This document shows positions 14,005 to 21,241 of a DNA stretch of 29,003 nt, in pieces (within the stretch, counting starts at the first letter, position 1; every line of letters starts with the position of its first letter). The DNA lies in assembly GCA_003554915.1 (NCBI GenBank), contig PWHM01000063.1, positions 1 to 29,003 of the forward strand, in the 5' to 3' direction. Source of the stretch: Candidatus Nealsoniibacteriota bacterium. GTDB lineage: Bacteria > Patescibacteriota > Minisyncoccia > Minisyncoccales > PWPS01. The notes under the pieces were generated by a model that made no database searches, was not told where the DNA came from, and saw only the letters and a list, made by a program, of their open reading frames with translations. The position numbers and the translations under genes were made by a program.

Positions 14005-15367
14005 CTTTTTCTACGCGAGATTCGGCCACACCGTCCGCAAGCTTCGTCTCTATCAAATCACCTTCACTCAAATCGGAAACGGATTTGAGTATCTCCCCTT
14101 TCTTTTTGGTTATCGAGTAACCCTGTGTTAATTTAAGTTCGGGGTTGGAAAGGTTCAACTTTTTCTCTTCCTCGGAAAGCTTGTTTTTTATAGCCTTCTC
14201 CCAACGTATTTTACTTGTTTTTAAGTTTTTATTCAATTGTTCGACTTTTTCACTATTATTTTTCAGTTCGTTTCTAATTTTGTAACCGTGCAATTTAACT
14301 TCCCCCTCGAGAGAATAAAATTCATTTATTCTATTTTTTATTTTATCGGTTAAGCTACTGAAAAGATGCTCCAGCCCCTTTTCTTTCATCCTGAAATTCC
14401 GCTCTATCTTTCTTCTGAAAAAATGAGCGTGTTCGGTGAATCTTTTTTCCACCTGCCTTATCAATCTTCCGGTGGCCACGGAAAGACTCTTTTCCGATTC
14501 CAAAATTAATTTTTCACCCTCTTGCCAAGTTTCCGATAGAAATTTACCGGCGTCGGTAGGAGTGGAAACCCGTTCGTCAGCCACTAAATCCAAAAGAGTC
14601 AAGTCGTTTTCATGCCCTATTCCGGAAATAATCGGTATTTTTGAAGAAAAAACCTTTTTTACTACCTCCTGACTGTTGAAGGCCTGCAAAGACTCCCAGC
14701 TGCCCCCTCCTCTGGTAATCACTATCGCTTCCAATTCGGGAAAGTTCTTATTGAAAGTTTCAATCCCCGCCACTATGTCGTCTATTGCCGTTTCGCCTTC
14801 CACTCTGCTCGGATAAGATAAAACCCTGAATCCGTAATTTTTAAGATGGGTGATGAAATCCTTTTCAGCATCACTTCCTTTGGAGGTAATTAAACCGATA
14901 TATTCCGGAAAACGAGAAATTTTCTGCTTTTTTTCCGGATCGAAATACCCCTCTTCTTTAAGCCTTTTTTTCAAAATCTCGAATTGCTTTTTTAAATCAC
15001 CTTCTCCCACCAAGCTTATCCTGTTTACTTGAAAACTGAACCTACCTTTATTTTTTCTCACCTCCGGATATCCGCTAACCTTAACCTCCAAGCCCGGCTC
15101 CGGATCAACCCCCATTCTATCGATAACGTAGGAAGCTGCAAAACAACCCAACCTGGCTCCGTCTTCATCAATCAGGTTCAAGATAGCCCAGCCTTTTTTG
15201 TCATTAATGTATATATCCTCCCCGATCTCCCCTTTAACAACCACCTCACAAATCTTCAAGGGTTTCAGCAAACCGTTTACAAAATCAATAAATTCGGAAA
15301 CAGTAAAAACTCTGTCATCCAAAAAGGGCTTTAATTTTTTAGCGAATTTTTTAGAATAAGCGTCCAT
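13997..15367 (-). CDS. xseA: Exonuclease VII large subunit
   Basis: Catalytic subunit of exonuclease VII. The 456 residues contain an N-terminal OB-fold (VFTVSEFIDFVNGLLKP, then VVKGEIGEDIYINDKKGWAI) and the central catalytic domain with IGLITSKGSDAEKDFI, VITRGGGSWESLQAFNSQEV, and IPIISGIGHENDLTLLDLVADERVSTPTDAG. Long coiled-coil helices follow that bind XseB, and a C-terminal segment (LTQGYSITKKKGEILKS...LADGVAESRVE). All are diagnostic. I chose the ATG at 15367, which gives a normal start before the OB-fold. A GTG at 15391, eight codons upstream, is an alternative. Either start overlaps the upstream exonuclease gene (17 or 41 nt). It is the fourth gene of the long repair run. Confidence 0.95.
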   Translation of the reverse strand: MDAYSKKFAKKLKPFLDDRVFTVSEFIDFVNGLLKPLKICEVVVKGEIGEDIYINDKKGWAILNLIDEDGARLGCFAASYVIDRMGVDPEPGLEVKVSGYPEVRKNKGRFSFQVNRISLVGEGDLKKQFEILKKRLKEEGYFDPEKKQKISRFPEYIGLITSKGSDAEKDFITHLKNYGFRVLSYPSRVEGETAIDDIVAGIETFNKNFPELEAIVITRGGGSWESLQAFNSQEVVKKVFSSKIPIISGIGHENDLTLLDLVADERVSTPTDAGKFLSETWQEGEKLILESEKSLSVATGRLIRQVEKRFTEHAHFFRRKIERNFRMKEKGLEHLFSSLTDKIKNRINEFYSLEGEVKLHGYKIRNELKNNSEKVEQLNKNLKTSKIRWEKAIKNKLSEEEKKLNLSNPELKLTQGYSITKKKGEILKSVSDLSEGDLIETKLADGVAESRVEKDD

Positions 15368-16169
15368 TGCTATTGAAAAAATTACATTCACCTTTACACT
15401 TCCCTATTTTTACGTCTCTGAAAAAATCTTCGTATTTTCTCCTGACCCAATAAGAAAGCTCTGACATGTTTCCCGTTTCAGTATAAAAAAGCCAAGAAAG
15501 AAGATGAGCCATCGGTATCCCGGAGACTTTTTGAGGTAAATTTTTGGGACAAAACTTATTAGCTTCCGCCTTTTCGGTTAAATAATCGTCTTCACCCTTA
15601 TTTTTACCATTAAAAATTGACTTTAATTCCCAATTTTCATCTTTTAAGTTGTCTTTTATTTCCCTTTTTACCCTCCCGTCCATTCGACCGGCTCTTTTGA
15701 GTAGCTTTTTGTAAAGTATAAGTAGGCTTTTTACGTCTTCTAAGGCTCTGTGTGCCTCATAGGTCGTCCCACACAAGTTTTTAAGAAGATACTGCTGTGT
15801 ATGTTTTTTTTCACGTGGATAAAGCATGCAGGCTAAATCCAAGCTATCCAAAAAAGTGGCTTCCACTCCTTTTTTTTCCAAGAAAGAACGGTCAAAATCC
15901 ATATTGTGAGCCATCAGGGGTTCCTCTCCCAAAAAGTCATCCAAATCGGATAGAACTTCTTTTATTTTCGGAGCGGTTTCCAGATCAGAATCCTCAATGC
16001 CGGTTATCTCCGTAATTTTATCAACCAGCTTTCTTTCCGGATTTACAAAACTACAAAATTCATCAACGATTTCCAGATCCTTGATTTTTACCGCTCCAAT
16101 TTCTATGATTTTATCGAATTTAGGATCTGTTCCGGTTGTTTCTAAATCAATTAAGACTAAATTATTCAT
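15351..16169 (-). CDS. DEDDh 3'-5' exonuclease with DinG-like Fe-S segment
   Basis: A DnaQ-family exonuclease, 272 residues. The catalytic domain (1-165) has D8 and E10 in LIDLETTG, AHNMDFDRSFL, and AHRALEDVKSL, the complete DEDDh set, plus the DinG/PolC-type TEITGIEDSDL block. The remaining 100 residues are unusual. KFCPKNLP (C207), LLSWLFYTETGNMSEL and GKCKGECNFF (C258, C262) resemble the stretch around the Fe-S cysteines of DinG/XPD helicases ('nYlC', 'W...TeTGd..El', 'C.g..C..f'). No Walker A helicase domain lies between, and the protein stops just after the third cysteine. It may be a shortened DinG-type fusion keeping only exonuclease and part of the Fe-S region. It shares 8 nt with gdh and overlaps xseA. 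Confidence 0.87.
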   Translation of the reverse strand: MNNLVLIDLETTGTDPKFDKIIEIGAVKIKDLEIVDEFCSFVNPERKLVDKITEITGIEDSDLETAPKIKEVLSDLDDFLGEEPLMAHNMDFDRSFLEKKGVEATFLDSLDLACMLYPREKKHTQQYLLKNLCGTTYEAHRALEDVKSLLILYKKLLKRAGRMDGRVKREIKDNLKDENWELKSIFNGKNKGEDDYLTEKAEANKFCPKNLPQKVSGIPMAHLLSWLFYTETGNMSELSYWVRRKYEDFFRDVKIGKCKGECNFFNSNGRLF

Positions 16170-17394
16170 CGTATCTTTTCATTAGATTTTTAATTGCCAG
16201 TTTATAAGCATTTTTCCGCATGCTCTCCCCTCCCTTGGTCATGTTCCAAAGTTTTGCAAAGGTAGGGCATAAAAATTCTTCCACTCCGGAAAGAACTTCG
16301 GTTTTCGATACTTCCTTGCCTTGAACTCCTTTCAGCCATTCGAAATAAGAAGCAACCACCCCACCGGCATTAGCCAATATGTCGGGGATAACTCTGACTC
16401 CTTTGCCGGTCAGGATGTCCTCCGCTTCGGAAGTTACCGGGCCGTTTGCCAAAGAAAGTACGTAGTCCGCTTTTATTTTGTCGGCATTTTTTTTGGTTAT
16501 GACGTCCTCTACCGCCGCCGGCACCAAAACATCAACATCGAGAGATAACAGATCTTCGTTTTTTATATTACTTCCTTCTTGATGTCCACAACTTCCGTTG
16601 GTGCAGTGGCAATCCACAATCGTCCCCGTTTCATCCCTACACTTTTTAGTTTTTGCCGAATCGATTCCTTCTTTAACCAAAACGCCTCCGTCACTTTCCG
16701 AGGCGGCAATTATCTTAAAACCTTCCTTTTCCGCAAAATAACTGAAATGATAGCCGACGTTTCCGAACCCTTGAAGAGCAACAACGGTTTCCGCCGGATT
16801 TCTACCTAAAATTTCCACCAGCCTTCTTAGGACGGCGAATCCACCATAACCGGTTGCTTGTTTTCTTCCGGCAACACCTCCGTCTTTTATCTTTTTGCCG
16901 GTAAAGGAGGCCGGGCAACGCCTATCCGCAAGGCGTGAATATTCGTCAACCATTATCGACATTAAATTTGCATCGGTATTTATGTCCGGTGCCGGAATAT
17001 CAACTTCCGGCCCGATAAACGGAAAAGCTTGCTGAACGTATTGCCTGGCTACCGATTCAACCTGGTCTTGGCTGAAATTGTCAGGATTAAATCTGACTCC
17101 CCCTTTTCCTCCGCCGAAAGGAACCTCTACCAAAGCACATTTTAAAGTCATGAGCACGGAAAGCGCCTTCACCTCTTCCGGAGTAACCTTCTCGTGAAAA
17201 CGAAGCCCTCCTTTGTAGGGACCCATTAAATTGTTGTGCTGTGATCTGTAACCGACAAGGGTTTCCCCCGCCACTTTTATTTTGAATTCTAAAAACCTAT
17301 CCGGTTTTTTTAAGTCCTCAATAAATTCTTCGGTAGCGGAAACTTCTTTGCCGATTTTTTGTATATTGTCTTGGACCTCTCTCAAAAAGTTCAT
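16162..17394 (-). CDS. Glutamate dehydrogenase (Glu/Leu/Phe/Val dehydrogenase family)
   Basis: Oxidative deamination of glutamate to 2-oxoglutarate, or the reverse, linking carbon and nitrogen metabolism. The 410-residue length is typical of hexameric enzymes. Substrate and catalytic residues are present: K61 (GPYKGGLRFH), K85 and K97 (MTLKCALVEVPFGGGKGGV), D137 (DIPAPDINT). The Rossmann domain has VALQGFGNVGYHFS and ends with DVDVLVPAAVEDVI and ANAGGVVASYFEW. An unusual Cys-rich stretch, C252, C262, C264, C269 and H271, replaces the short loop normally found before the 'it.eeLL' helix. The gene sits 1 nt after mazG and shares 8 nt with the exonuclease gene. Cofactor preference cannot be read safely. 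Confidence 0.94.
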   Translation of the reverse strand: MNFLREVQDNIQKIGKEVSATEEFIEDLKKPDRFLEFKIKVAGETLVGYRSQHNNLMGPYKGGLRFHEKVTPEEVKALSVLMTLKCALVEVPFGGGKGGVRFNPDNFSQDQVESVARQYVQQAFPFIGPEVDIPAPDINTDANLMSIMVDEYSRLADRRCPASFTGKKIKDGGVAGRKQATGYGGFAVLRRLVEILGRNPAETVVALQGFGNVGYHFSYFAEKEGFKIIAASESDGGVLVKEGIDSAKTKKCRDETGTIVDCHCTNGSCGHQEGSNIKNEDLLSLDVDVLVPAAVEDVITKKNADKIKADYVLSLANGPVTSEAEDILTGKGVRVIPDILANAGGVVASYFEWLKGVQGKEVSKTEVLSGVEEFLCPTFAKLWNMTKGGESMRKNAYKLAIKNLMKRYDE

Positions 17395-17395
17395 A

Positions 17396-17722
17396 TTATC
17401 TGTTGTCTCCTTCTCCTTTTAATTTTTTACGCTTTTTTCTCGAAAATAACTTATCTAAATTATTCTCGGCAACCTCTTTTAACGGAACTTCCAACTCATT
17501 ACTTATTTGAGAAACATACCACAAGACATCACCGAGCTCTTTTTTAATCTCCTTCTTATCAGTAGCATTTATTTTCCCTTTTTTGTCCCTTATTATCTTT
17601 TTAAATTTTTCGGCTACTTCCCCCGCCTCTCCGGTTAATCCGAGTGATAAATAAGCGAATTTTTGATCTTCGGGATAAATTGCCGTTTTTTCGGTTTCTT
17701 TTTGATATTTTTCAAATGTCAT
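17396..17722 (-). CDS. MazG-type nucleotide pyrophosphohydrolase
   Basis: Hydrolyses NTPs or dNTPs to monophosphate and pyrophosphate, probably cleaning the nucleotide pool. The 108 residues are a single MazG domain with the metal-binding pattern ExxE...ExxD: E32 and E35 in GLTGEAGEVAEK, E62 and D65 in KKELGDVLWYV. The typical first helix (YQKETEKTAIYP) and the block ISNELEVPLKEVAENNLDKL match short MazG proteins. The C-terminus is very basic (SRKKRKKLKGEG). It is first in a run of nine minus-strand genes and lies 1 nt before gdh. The region upstream is shared with the divergent 47-residue gene. Confidence 0.93.
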   Translation of the reverse strand: MTFEKYQKETEKTAIYPEDQKFAYLSLGLTGEAGEVAEKFKKIIRDKKGKINATDKKEIKKELGDVLWYVSQISNELEVPLKEVAENNLDKLFSRKKRKKLKGEGDNR

Positions 17723-17763
17723 TTTTTCTGTTATTATTTAATAATTAATAAGGAGGTGGTGCT

Positions 17764-17907
17764 TTGCAAATTCAAAGAAGTGAAAATAATATCAACATAG
17801 TGCCCAACCGACCTTGCCATAGAGATCAAGAAAAAAAGATAGCCAAGAGGTCTACTGAAAGAAAAAGGAATATCTCGAGATATCATAGAGAGAGCAAGGA
17901 GGAGTAA
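17764..17907 (+). CDS. Small basic protein in its own transcription unit
   Basis: A 47-codon gene starting with TTG and ending TAA. The TTG lies 6 nt after AAGGAGGTG (17749-17757), one of the best ribosome sites in the window, and a strong terminator begins 5 nt after the stop. The product has 13 Lys/Arg against 7 acidic residues, one cysteine (RPCHRD), no membrane segment, and a helical basic middle (EKKIAKRSTERKRNISRY). It could bind nucleic acid or ribosomes. It resembles no family I know. It is the only plus-strand gene between 4 kb and the window end and lies between divergent mazG and convergent ddl. I cannot rule out an RNA gene, but site, frame and terminator fit a protein. Confidence 0.62.
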   Translation: MQIQRSENNINIVPNRPCHRDQEKKIAKRSTERKRNISRYHRESKEE

Positions 17908-17912
17908 GTTGC

Positions 17913-17940
17913 AGGAGGGGGTTTCCCCCTTCTTTTTTTT
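17913..17940 (+). terminator. Intrinsic terminator of the small basic gene
   Basis: GGGGG / CCCCC core (17917-17921 with 17925-17929), extended by four outer pairs including one G-T, loop TTT, then eight T (17933-17940). It overlaps the stop codon of ddl, which is read from the other strand and has no matching U-tract. Confidence 0.85.
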
Positions 17941-18970
17941 AATAAGAAGTTTTTAGCTCGTCTTTATCCTTGTAATTCTCCAGAGCTAATTCTATCAATT
18001 CGGTTATGAGGTTCTGATAATCAACACCCGACACTTCCCAAAGTTTAGGATACATACTTATTTTTGTAAATCCGGGAATAGTATTCAATTCGTTTACATA
18101 TATCCTTTTACCCGTAACCAAAAAGTCAATCCGAGCCATTCCTTTACACATATTAACTTTAAAAGCCTCAACCGCTATTTTTCTAATTTCATTTTCCAGC
18201 GACTGATCGATATCAGCCGGAATTTTAAGTTCAGTTTGACTCTTGTCACTGTATTTTTCTTCATATGAATAAAAATCTTCGGGTCTGACTTCTCCCACTT
18301 TGGAGGCCTTGGGTTTTCTGTTTCCCAAAACGGAACACTCAAACTCTTTCCCGTCTATGAACTCCTCCACTAAAACCTTATTGTCGTATCGAAATGCTTT
18401 TTCAAGTGCACTTTTAAGATCTTTTCGGCTCTTCGCCTTTGAGACTCCGACCGAAGATCCCAAATTGGCCGGCTTTACGAACACCGGATAATTGAATTCT
18501 TTTTCAATTGAATCGATGTTCGCTGATTCTTCAAAAGATAAATATTTCGCTACGGAAATTCCCTTGCTTTCAAGTAATTTTTTACTGACCTGTTTATCCA
18601 TGGCAACCGCTGATCCCAATAACCCGGAACCCACGAAAGGAACATCGGCCATTCTGAAAAGACCCTGAATGGTTCCATCTTCTCCGTTGGGACCGTGTAA
18701 AACGGGGAAAACGACCTCCACGGAAACCGATTTTTTATCAGTGGTTAAGAATTGACTACCACCTCCGGGAATTATCTTTAATTCGTTTTCCGATTCCACA
18801 ACCTCCGTTTTTGGCAACTCTTCCAAAAGAAACCATTTTCCTTCTTTTGAAATACCGATCAAGACGGGAGTAAACTTATTTTTATCCAAAGCTTCGACTA
18901 TATTTTTAGCCGATTGGATTGATACTTCATGTTCAGCCGATTTGCCACCGAATATTATTCCAACGTTCAT
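17939..18970 (-). CDS. ddl: D-alanine--D-alanine ligase
   Basis: Joins two D-alanines with ATP for the peptidoglycan precursor, in the cytoplasm. The 343 residues match Ddl along their length: NVGIIFGGKSAEHEVSIQSA (2-21), FPVLHGPNGEDGTIQGLFRM, PFVGSGLLGSAVAMDKQVSK, FVKPANLGSSVGVSKAKSR, VLVEEFIDGKEFECSVLGN, MARIDFLV and the metal-binding ELNTIPGFTKISMYPKLW. The ATP-grasp residues and the omega loop region (EDFYSYEEKYSD) are present. The Tyr in FYSYEEKY suggests a normal D-Ala ligase, not D-lactate. It is transcribed alone from a promoter just upstream and has no Shine-Dalgarno site. Confidence 0.96.
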   Translation of the reverse strand: MNVGIIFGGKSAEHEVSIQSAKNIVEALDKNKFTPVLIGISKEGKWFLLEELPKTEVVESENELKIIPGGGSQFLTTDKKSVSVEVVFPVLHGPNGEDGTIQGLFRMADVPFVGSGLLGSAVAMDKQVSKKLLESKGISVAKYLSFEESANIDSIEKEFNYPVFVKPANLGSSVGVSKAKSRKDLKSALEKAFRYDNKVLVEEFIDGKEFECSVLGNRKPKASKVGEVRPEDFYSYEEKYSDKSQTELKIPADIDQSLENEIRKIAVEAFKVNMCKGMARIDFLVTGKRIYVNELNTIPGFTKISMYPKLWEVSGVDYQNLITELIELALENYKDKDELKTSY

Positions 18971-18990
18971 AAATGGAAATTATTTTTATA

Positions 18991-19019
18991 ATTATAACTT
19001 ATTTATTTCGGTTTTTAAA
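18991..19019 (-). promoter_or_regulatory. Promoter of ddl
   Basis: Minus-strand TTTAAA (19014-19019), 17-nt spacer, TATAAT (18991-18996), followed by a short AT-rich leader of about 13 nt without a ribosome site before the ATG at 18970. Confidence 0.65.
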
Positions 19020-19022
19020 CGG

Positions 19023-19886
19023 TTATAACGAATTTTCTATTAAAAAATCATATAATTTATTTCTGAGCTGCCCGCTGGCGGCTCCGTGATAATCAAGGTC
19101 GACAAATCCAACTTCCAATCCGGGATTTTCGCTCATCGCATCTTTTAAAACTTTTCCATGTTCGAAAGGAACCACGGGGTCATTTTTAGTGTGGATCAGA
19201 TAAACCGGCACTTCAATTCTTGCAGCCGCTTTTTTCGGTGAAGTTTTTCGAATATCAACATCAGCTAAAGCACGAGTCCAGAAATTTATAAACGGCCTCA
19301 CCGTACTTGAAACAATCGGAAACGGGAACATTTCGTCAATAACTTGATCCATATCGGCAAAGGAAGAATCGGAAATCACCGCAATCACTTCCTCTCTTTC
19401 CGGAGTAACCTGGAGAACGACCCCGGCCCCCATGGAAAAGCCCCACAGAAAAAAATTTTCCGTCTCTTTTTCTTTTATCAGGTAATCTATGGCACCATGT
19501 AGGTCATTAACCTCTTTGGCCCCCAAGGTAGAGTGGCTCCCCCCGCTTTCTCCCAAACTTCTAAAGTCAAACATGAATACATTGAACTCACGAACCAAAA
19601 ATTCAGCTTCGGGGAGCATATCCGCTTTGTCGGCCGGATATCCGTGCATAAGTATTACGGTCGGAGCTTCCTCTTTAAAAGATTGCATATACCATCCTCT
19701 TAAATCTACTCCGTCTCGGGAATCAAAACTGACAGTCTCATAATTTAAATTGTAATCCTCCGGGATCCGGTCACTTCTTATTCCGACGGGATTCATGAAT
19801 CTATAAACCAAAATAAAAGCAACTACAATATGGATTATTAATACGTATCCAAAAACCCTAATAATTGTTTTGAATTTATTTTTCAT
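19023..19886 (-). CDS. Membrane-anchored alpha/beta hydrolase
   Basis: A serine hydrolase of 287 residues with one N-terminal transmembrane helix (about 10-29); the catalytic domain probably faces outside. The fold markers are VILMHGYPADKADM (oxyanion-hole HG at 81-82), the nucleophile S151 in GFSMGAG, D236 in HTKNDPVVP and H267 in DYHGAASG, a complete catalytic triad with normal spacing. It resembles the YqkD/BEM46-type hydrolases found near cell envelopes (VDLRGWYMQSF, FDFRSLGESGG). The substrate is unknown. TAAAAT lies 9 nt before the ATG, so it may have its own leaderless promoter. Confidence 0.9.
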   Translation of the reverse strand: MKNKFKTIIRVFGYVLIIHIVVAFILVYRFMNPVGIRSDRIPEDYNLNYETVSFDSRDGVDLRGWYMQSFKEEAPTVILMHGYPADKADMLPEAEFLVREFNVFMFDFRSLGESGGSHSTLGAKEVNDLHGAIDYLIKEKETENFFLWGFSMGAGVVLQVTPEREEVIAVISDSSFADMDQVIDEMFPFPIVSSTVRPFINFWTRALADVDIRKTSPKKAAARIEVPVYLIHTKNDPVVPFEHGKVLKDAMSENPGLEVGFVDLDYHGAASGQLRNKLYDFLIENSL

Positions 19887-19898
19887 ATTGACTTAATT

Positions 19899-20042
19899 TT
19901 AAACTTTTAGCGATTTTTTTGCCTCTCTTACATCTTTTTGATTGGGACACTCTTTGTTTGTTCCATCAATAAATTTTAAGGGGCCGTAGCTGCCCTTAAC
20001 CCAAACAATCAAACACTCCCAATTCCTCGTGAAGTACTTCAA
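19899..20042 (-). CDS. Possible 47-residue ORF in the -1/+1 frame after the desulforedoxin-like ORF
   Basis: Uncertain. An open frame from a TTG at 20042 to a TAA at 19901-19899, overlapping the desulforedoxin-like fragment by 47 nt in another frame. It encodes WECLIVWVKGSYGPLKFIDG and then TNKECPNQKDVREAKKSLKV, which has the composition of a real protein but fits no family I know. It could be a coupled small gene or the shifted continuation of the upstream ORF. No ribosome site precedes the TTG. Confidence 0.3.
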   Translation of the reverse strand: MKYFTRNWECLIVWVKGSYGPLKFIDGTNKECPNQKDVREAKKSLKV

Positions 20043-20091
20043 TTATATTTTCGCAAATTACACATTTATAAATCTGTCTCAGTTTAATCAT
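19996..20091 (-). pseudogene. Desulforedoxin-like fragment, probably frameshifted or degenerate
   Basis: ATG at 20091 to TAA at 19998-19996, 31 residues. The start, MIKLRQIYKCVICENIIEVL followed by HEELGVFDCLG, strongly resembles the N-terminal desulforedoxin domain of superoxide reductases ('KCe.CGnivEVlH.g.g.lvCCG'). The first Cys pair (C10, C13) is intact. The second pair CC is reduced to a single cysteine (DC), the glycine after C13 is Glu, and translation stops right after CLG, where functional domains continue with a Q-P-M segment. It has a plausible promoter but no ribosome site. It is probably decayed, though a very short real protein is possible. Confidence 0.5.
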
Positions 20092-20114
20092 GCTTTTATT
20101 GATTGCTCTAATTA

Positions 20115-20144
20115 ATTTTACAAAAGTTTCCGTTTTTTTGACAA
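20115..20144 (-). promoter_or_regulatory. Possible promoter of the desulforedoxin-like unit
   Basis: Minus-strand TTGTCA (20139-20144), 18-nt spacer, TAAAAT (20115-20120), about 23 nt before the ATG at 20091. The rest of the 320-nt stretch 19887-20207 holds only the two small ORFs described separately. Confidence 0.45.
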
Positions 20145-20207
20145 GTATCGACATCTTGAAATCAGCCGAAAGAAAAATTTATCTTATGCACTTTTATACT
20201 TAATTTA

Positions 20208-21209
20208 TCACTTCTTTTCTACCAATTTATGAATAATGGAGTATATAAGAGGCCATAAAAATGCTATAAAAAATCCCAAAAACAAATGTAAAGAAAAATC
20301 TATGGTTTGAGGGACGTCTACATTTAAAATTCTGTTTACCGCTATGTCTTGATATCCCCGGAGCGACACTATGGAAAGACCCAAAATAGTACAGTACACT
20401 TTCTGGAATCGAGATTCGATATCAATCAAGCGGGACGTTTCCCTATTTAACGCATACCCCCCGGAAAAACCCATCAAGTAAAGTAAAAGGCGGTTGTGTC
20501 TTGCCAAATTTCCAGTGAAAAAAAACAAAGTGAACGGTAATGCCACTGCCAAACTTAAAAAAATTAAAAAATTATAATCAATACGTTTCTCTTCCAGGTA
20601 GTTTATAAGTTTTTGGAAAAAATAGAGTAAAAAAGCTCCCAGTATAACTCCCGCTACCACATCATCAAGATAGTGGTAGCCATAAAATATCCTGGAAACA
20701 CCCATAATGATAGTGCTGATACCCAAAAACCACATTAATTTTTTACTTTGGTAATAATAGGTTAAAGATCCAATTACCATAATATATTGAACAATATGTC
20801 CGCTTGGAAACGAAGTCCCACTTCTCAATATTTCAAATTCATAGGAATGCGGCCCCGGAAGATTCAAGTTATACCTTATAAAAAATGCAACCGAAGCTCC
20901 GAGGAGTAAGGCAAGAATGGATCTTATCGCCGCCTCTTTTTGCCCCATCCAAAAAAGAACCGGAAACAGGAGATACATAAAAATTCTTTCGACCCCAATC
21001 AGAGTTAAAAAGAATACCGTCCCGGATAAAATCGAATTATCAATCTCTTGTAAAAAATGAAATTTATCAACCAAAAAATAAACTAACTCTTCATTTCTTA
21101 ACAGATTCCAAGTCGTCAAAAATAAGAGAGCAACCCCCAATATGGAAAGCAAATCAAAAACCTCCTTTTTTTTCATGTCTTTATTTAGAATTTTTTTTAC
21201 TTTATCCAT
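20208..21209 (-). CDS. PAP2-superfamily membrane phosphatase
   Basis: An integral membrane phosphatase of 333 residues with about nine hydrophobic segments. The PAP2 signature is split as usual: a weak first block with R112 and P118 (IRYNLNLPGPH), PSGH at 135-138 (GTSFPSGHIV) with the phosphate-binding H138, and S172-R173...H179...D183 in SRIFYGYHYLDDVVAG. Such enzymes dephosphorylate lipid pyrophosphates, often undecaprenyl pyrophosphate, recycling the carrier for cell-wall synthesis. The lysine of the first motif is not evident. The C-terminal 130 residues add four more membrane helices, beyond a standard PAP2. It follows dinB by 32 nt and could be co-transcribed with it. Substrate is inferred. 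Confidence 0.9.
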   Translation of the reverse strand: MDKVKKILNKDMKKKEVFDLLSILGVALLFLTTWNLLRNEELVYFLVDKFHFLQEIDNSILSGTVFFLTLIGVERIFMYLLFPVLFWMGQKEAAIRSILALLLGASVAFFIRYNLNLPGPHSYEFEILRSGTSFPSGHIVQYIMVIGSLTYYYQSKKLMWFLGISTIIMGVSRIFYGYHYLDDVVAGVILGAFLLYFFQKLINYLEEKRIDYNFLIFLSLAVALPFTLFFFTGNLARHNRLLLYLMGFSGGYALNRETSRLIDIESRFQKVYCTILGLSIVSLRGYQDIAVNRILNVDVPQTIDFSLHLFLGFFIAFLWPLIYSIIHKLVEKK

Positions 21210-21241
21210 AATTCCATTTTTTAAAAACGGTTTATTCCGGC

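Noticed and set aside
17870..17883. 14-nt palindrome ATATCTCGAGATAT as a binding site
   Set aside because: It lies inside the small gene, is unique in what I could see, and has no promoter nearby; noted only under the small gene.
19996..20042. Programmed frameshift joining the two small frames
   Set aside because: No slippery heptamer or downstream structure is visible, and the joined product does not rebuild a desulforedoxin; decay or a sequencing indel explains it better.
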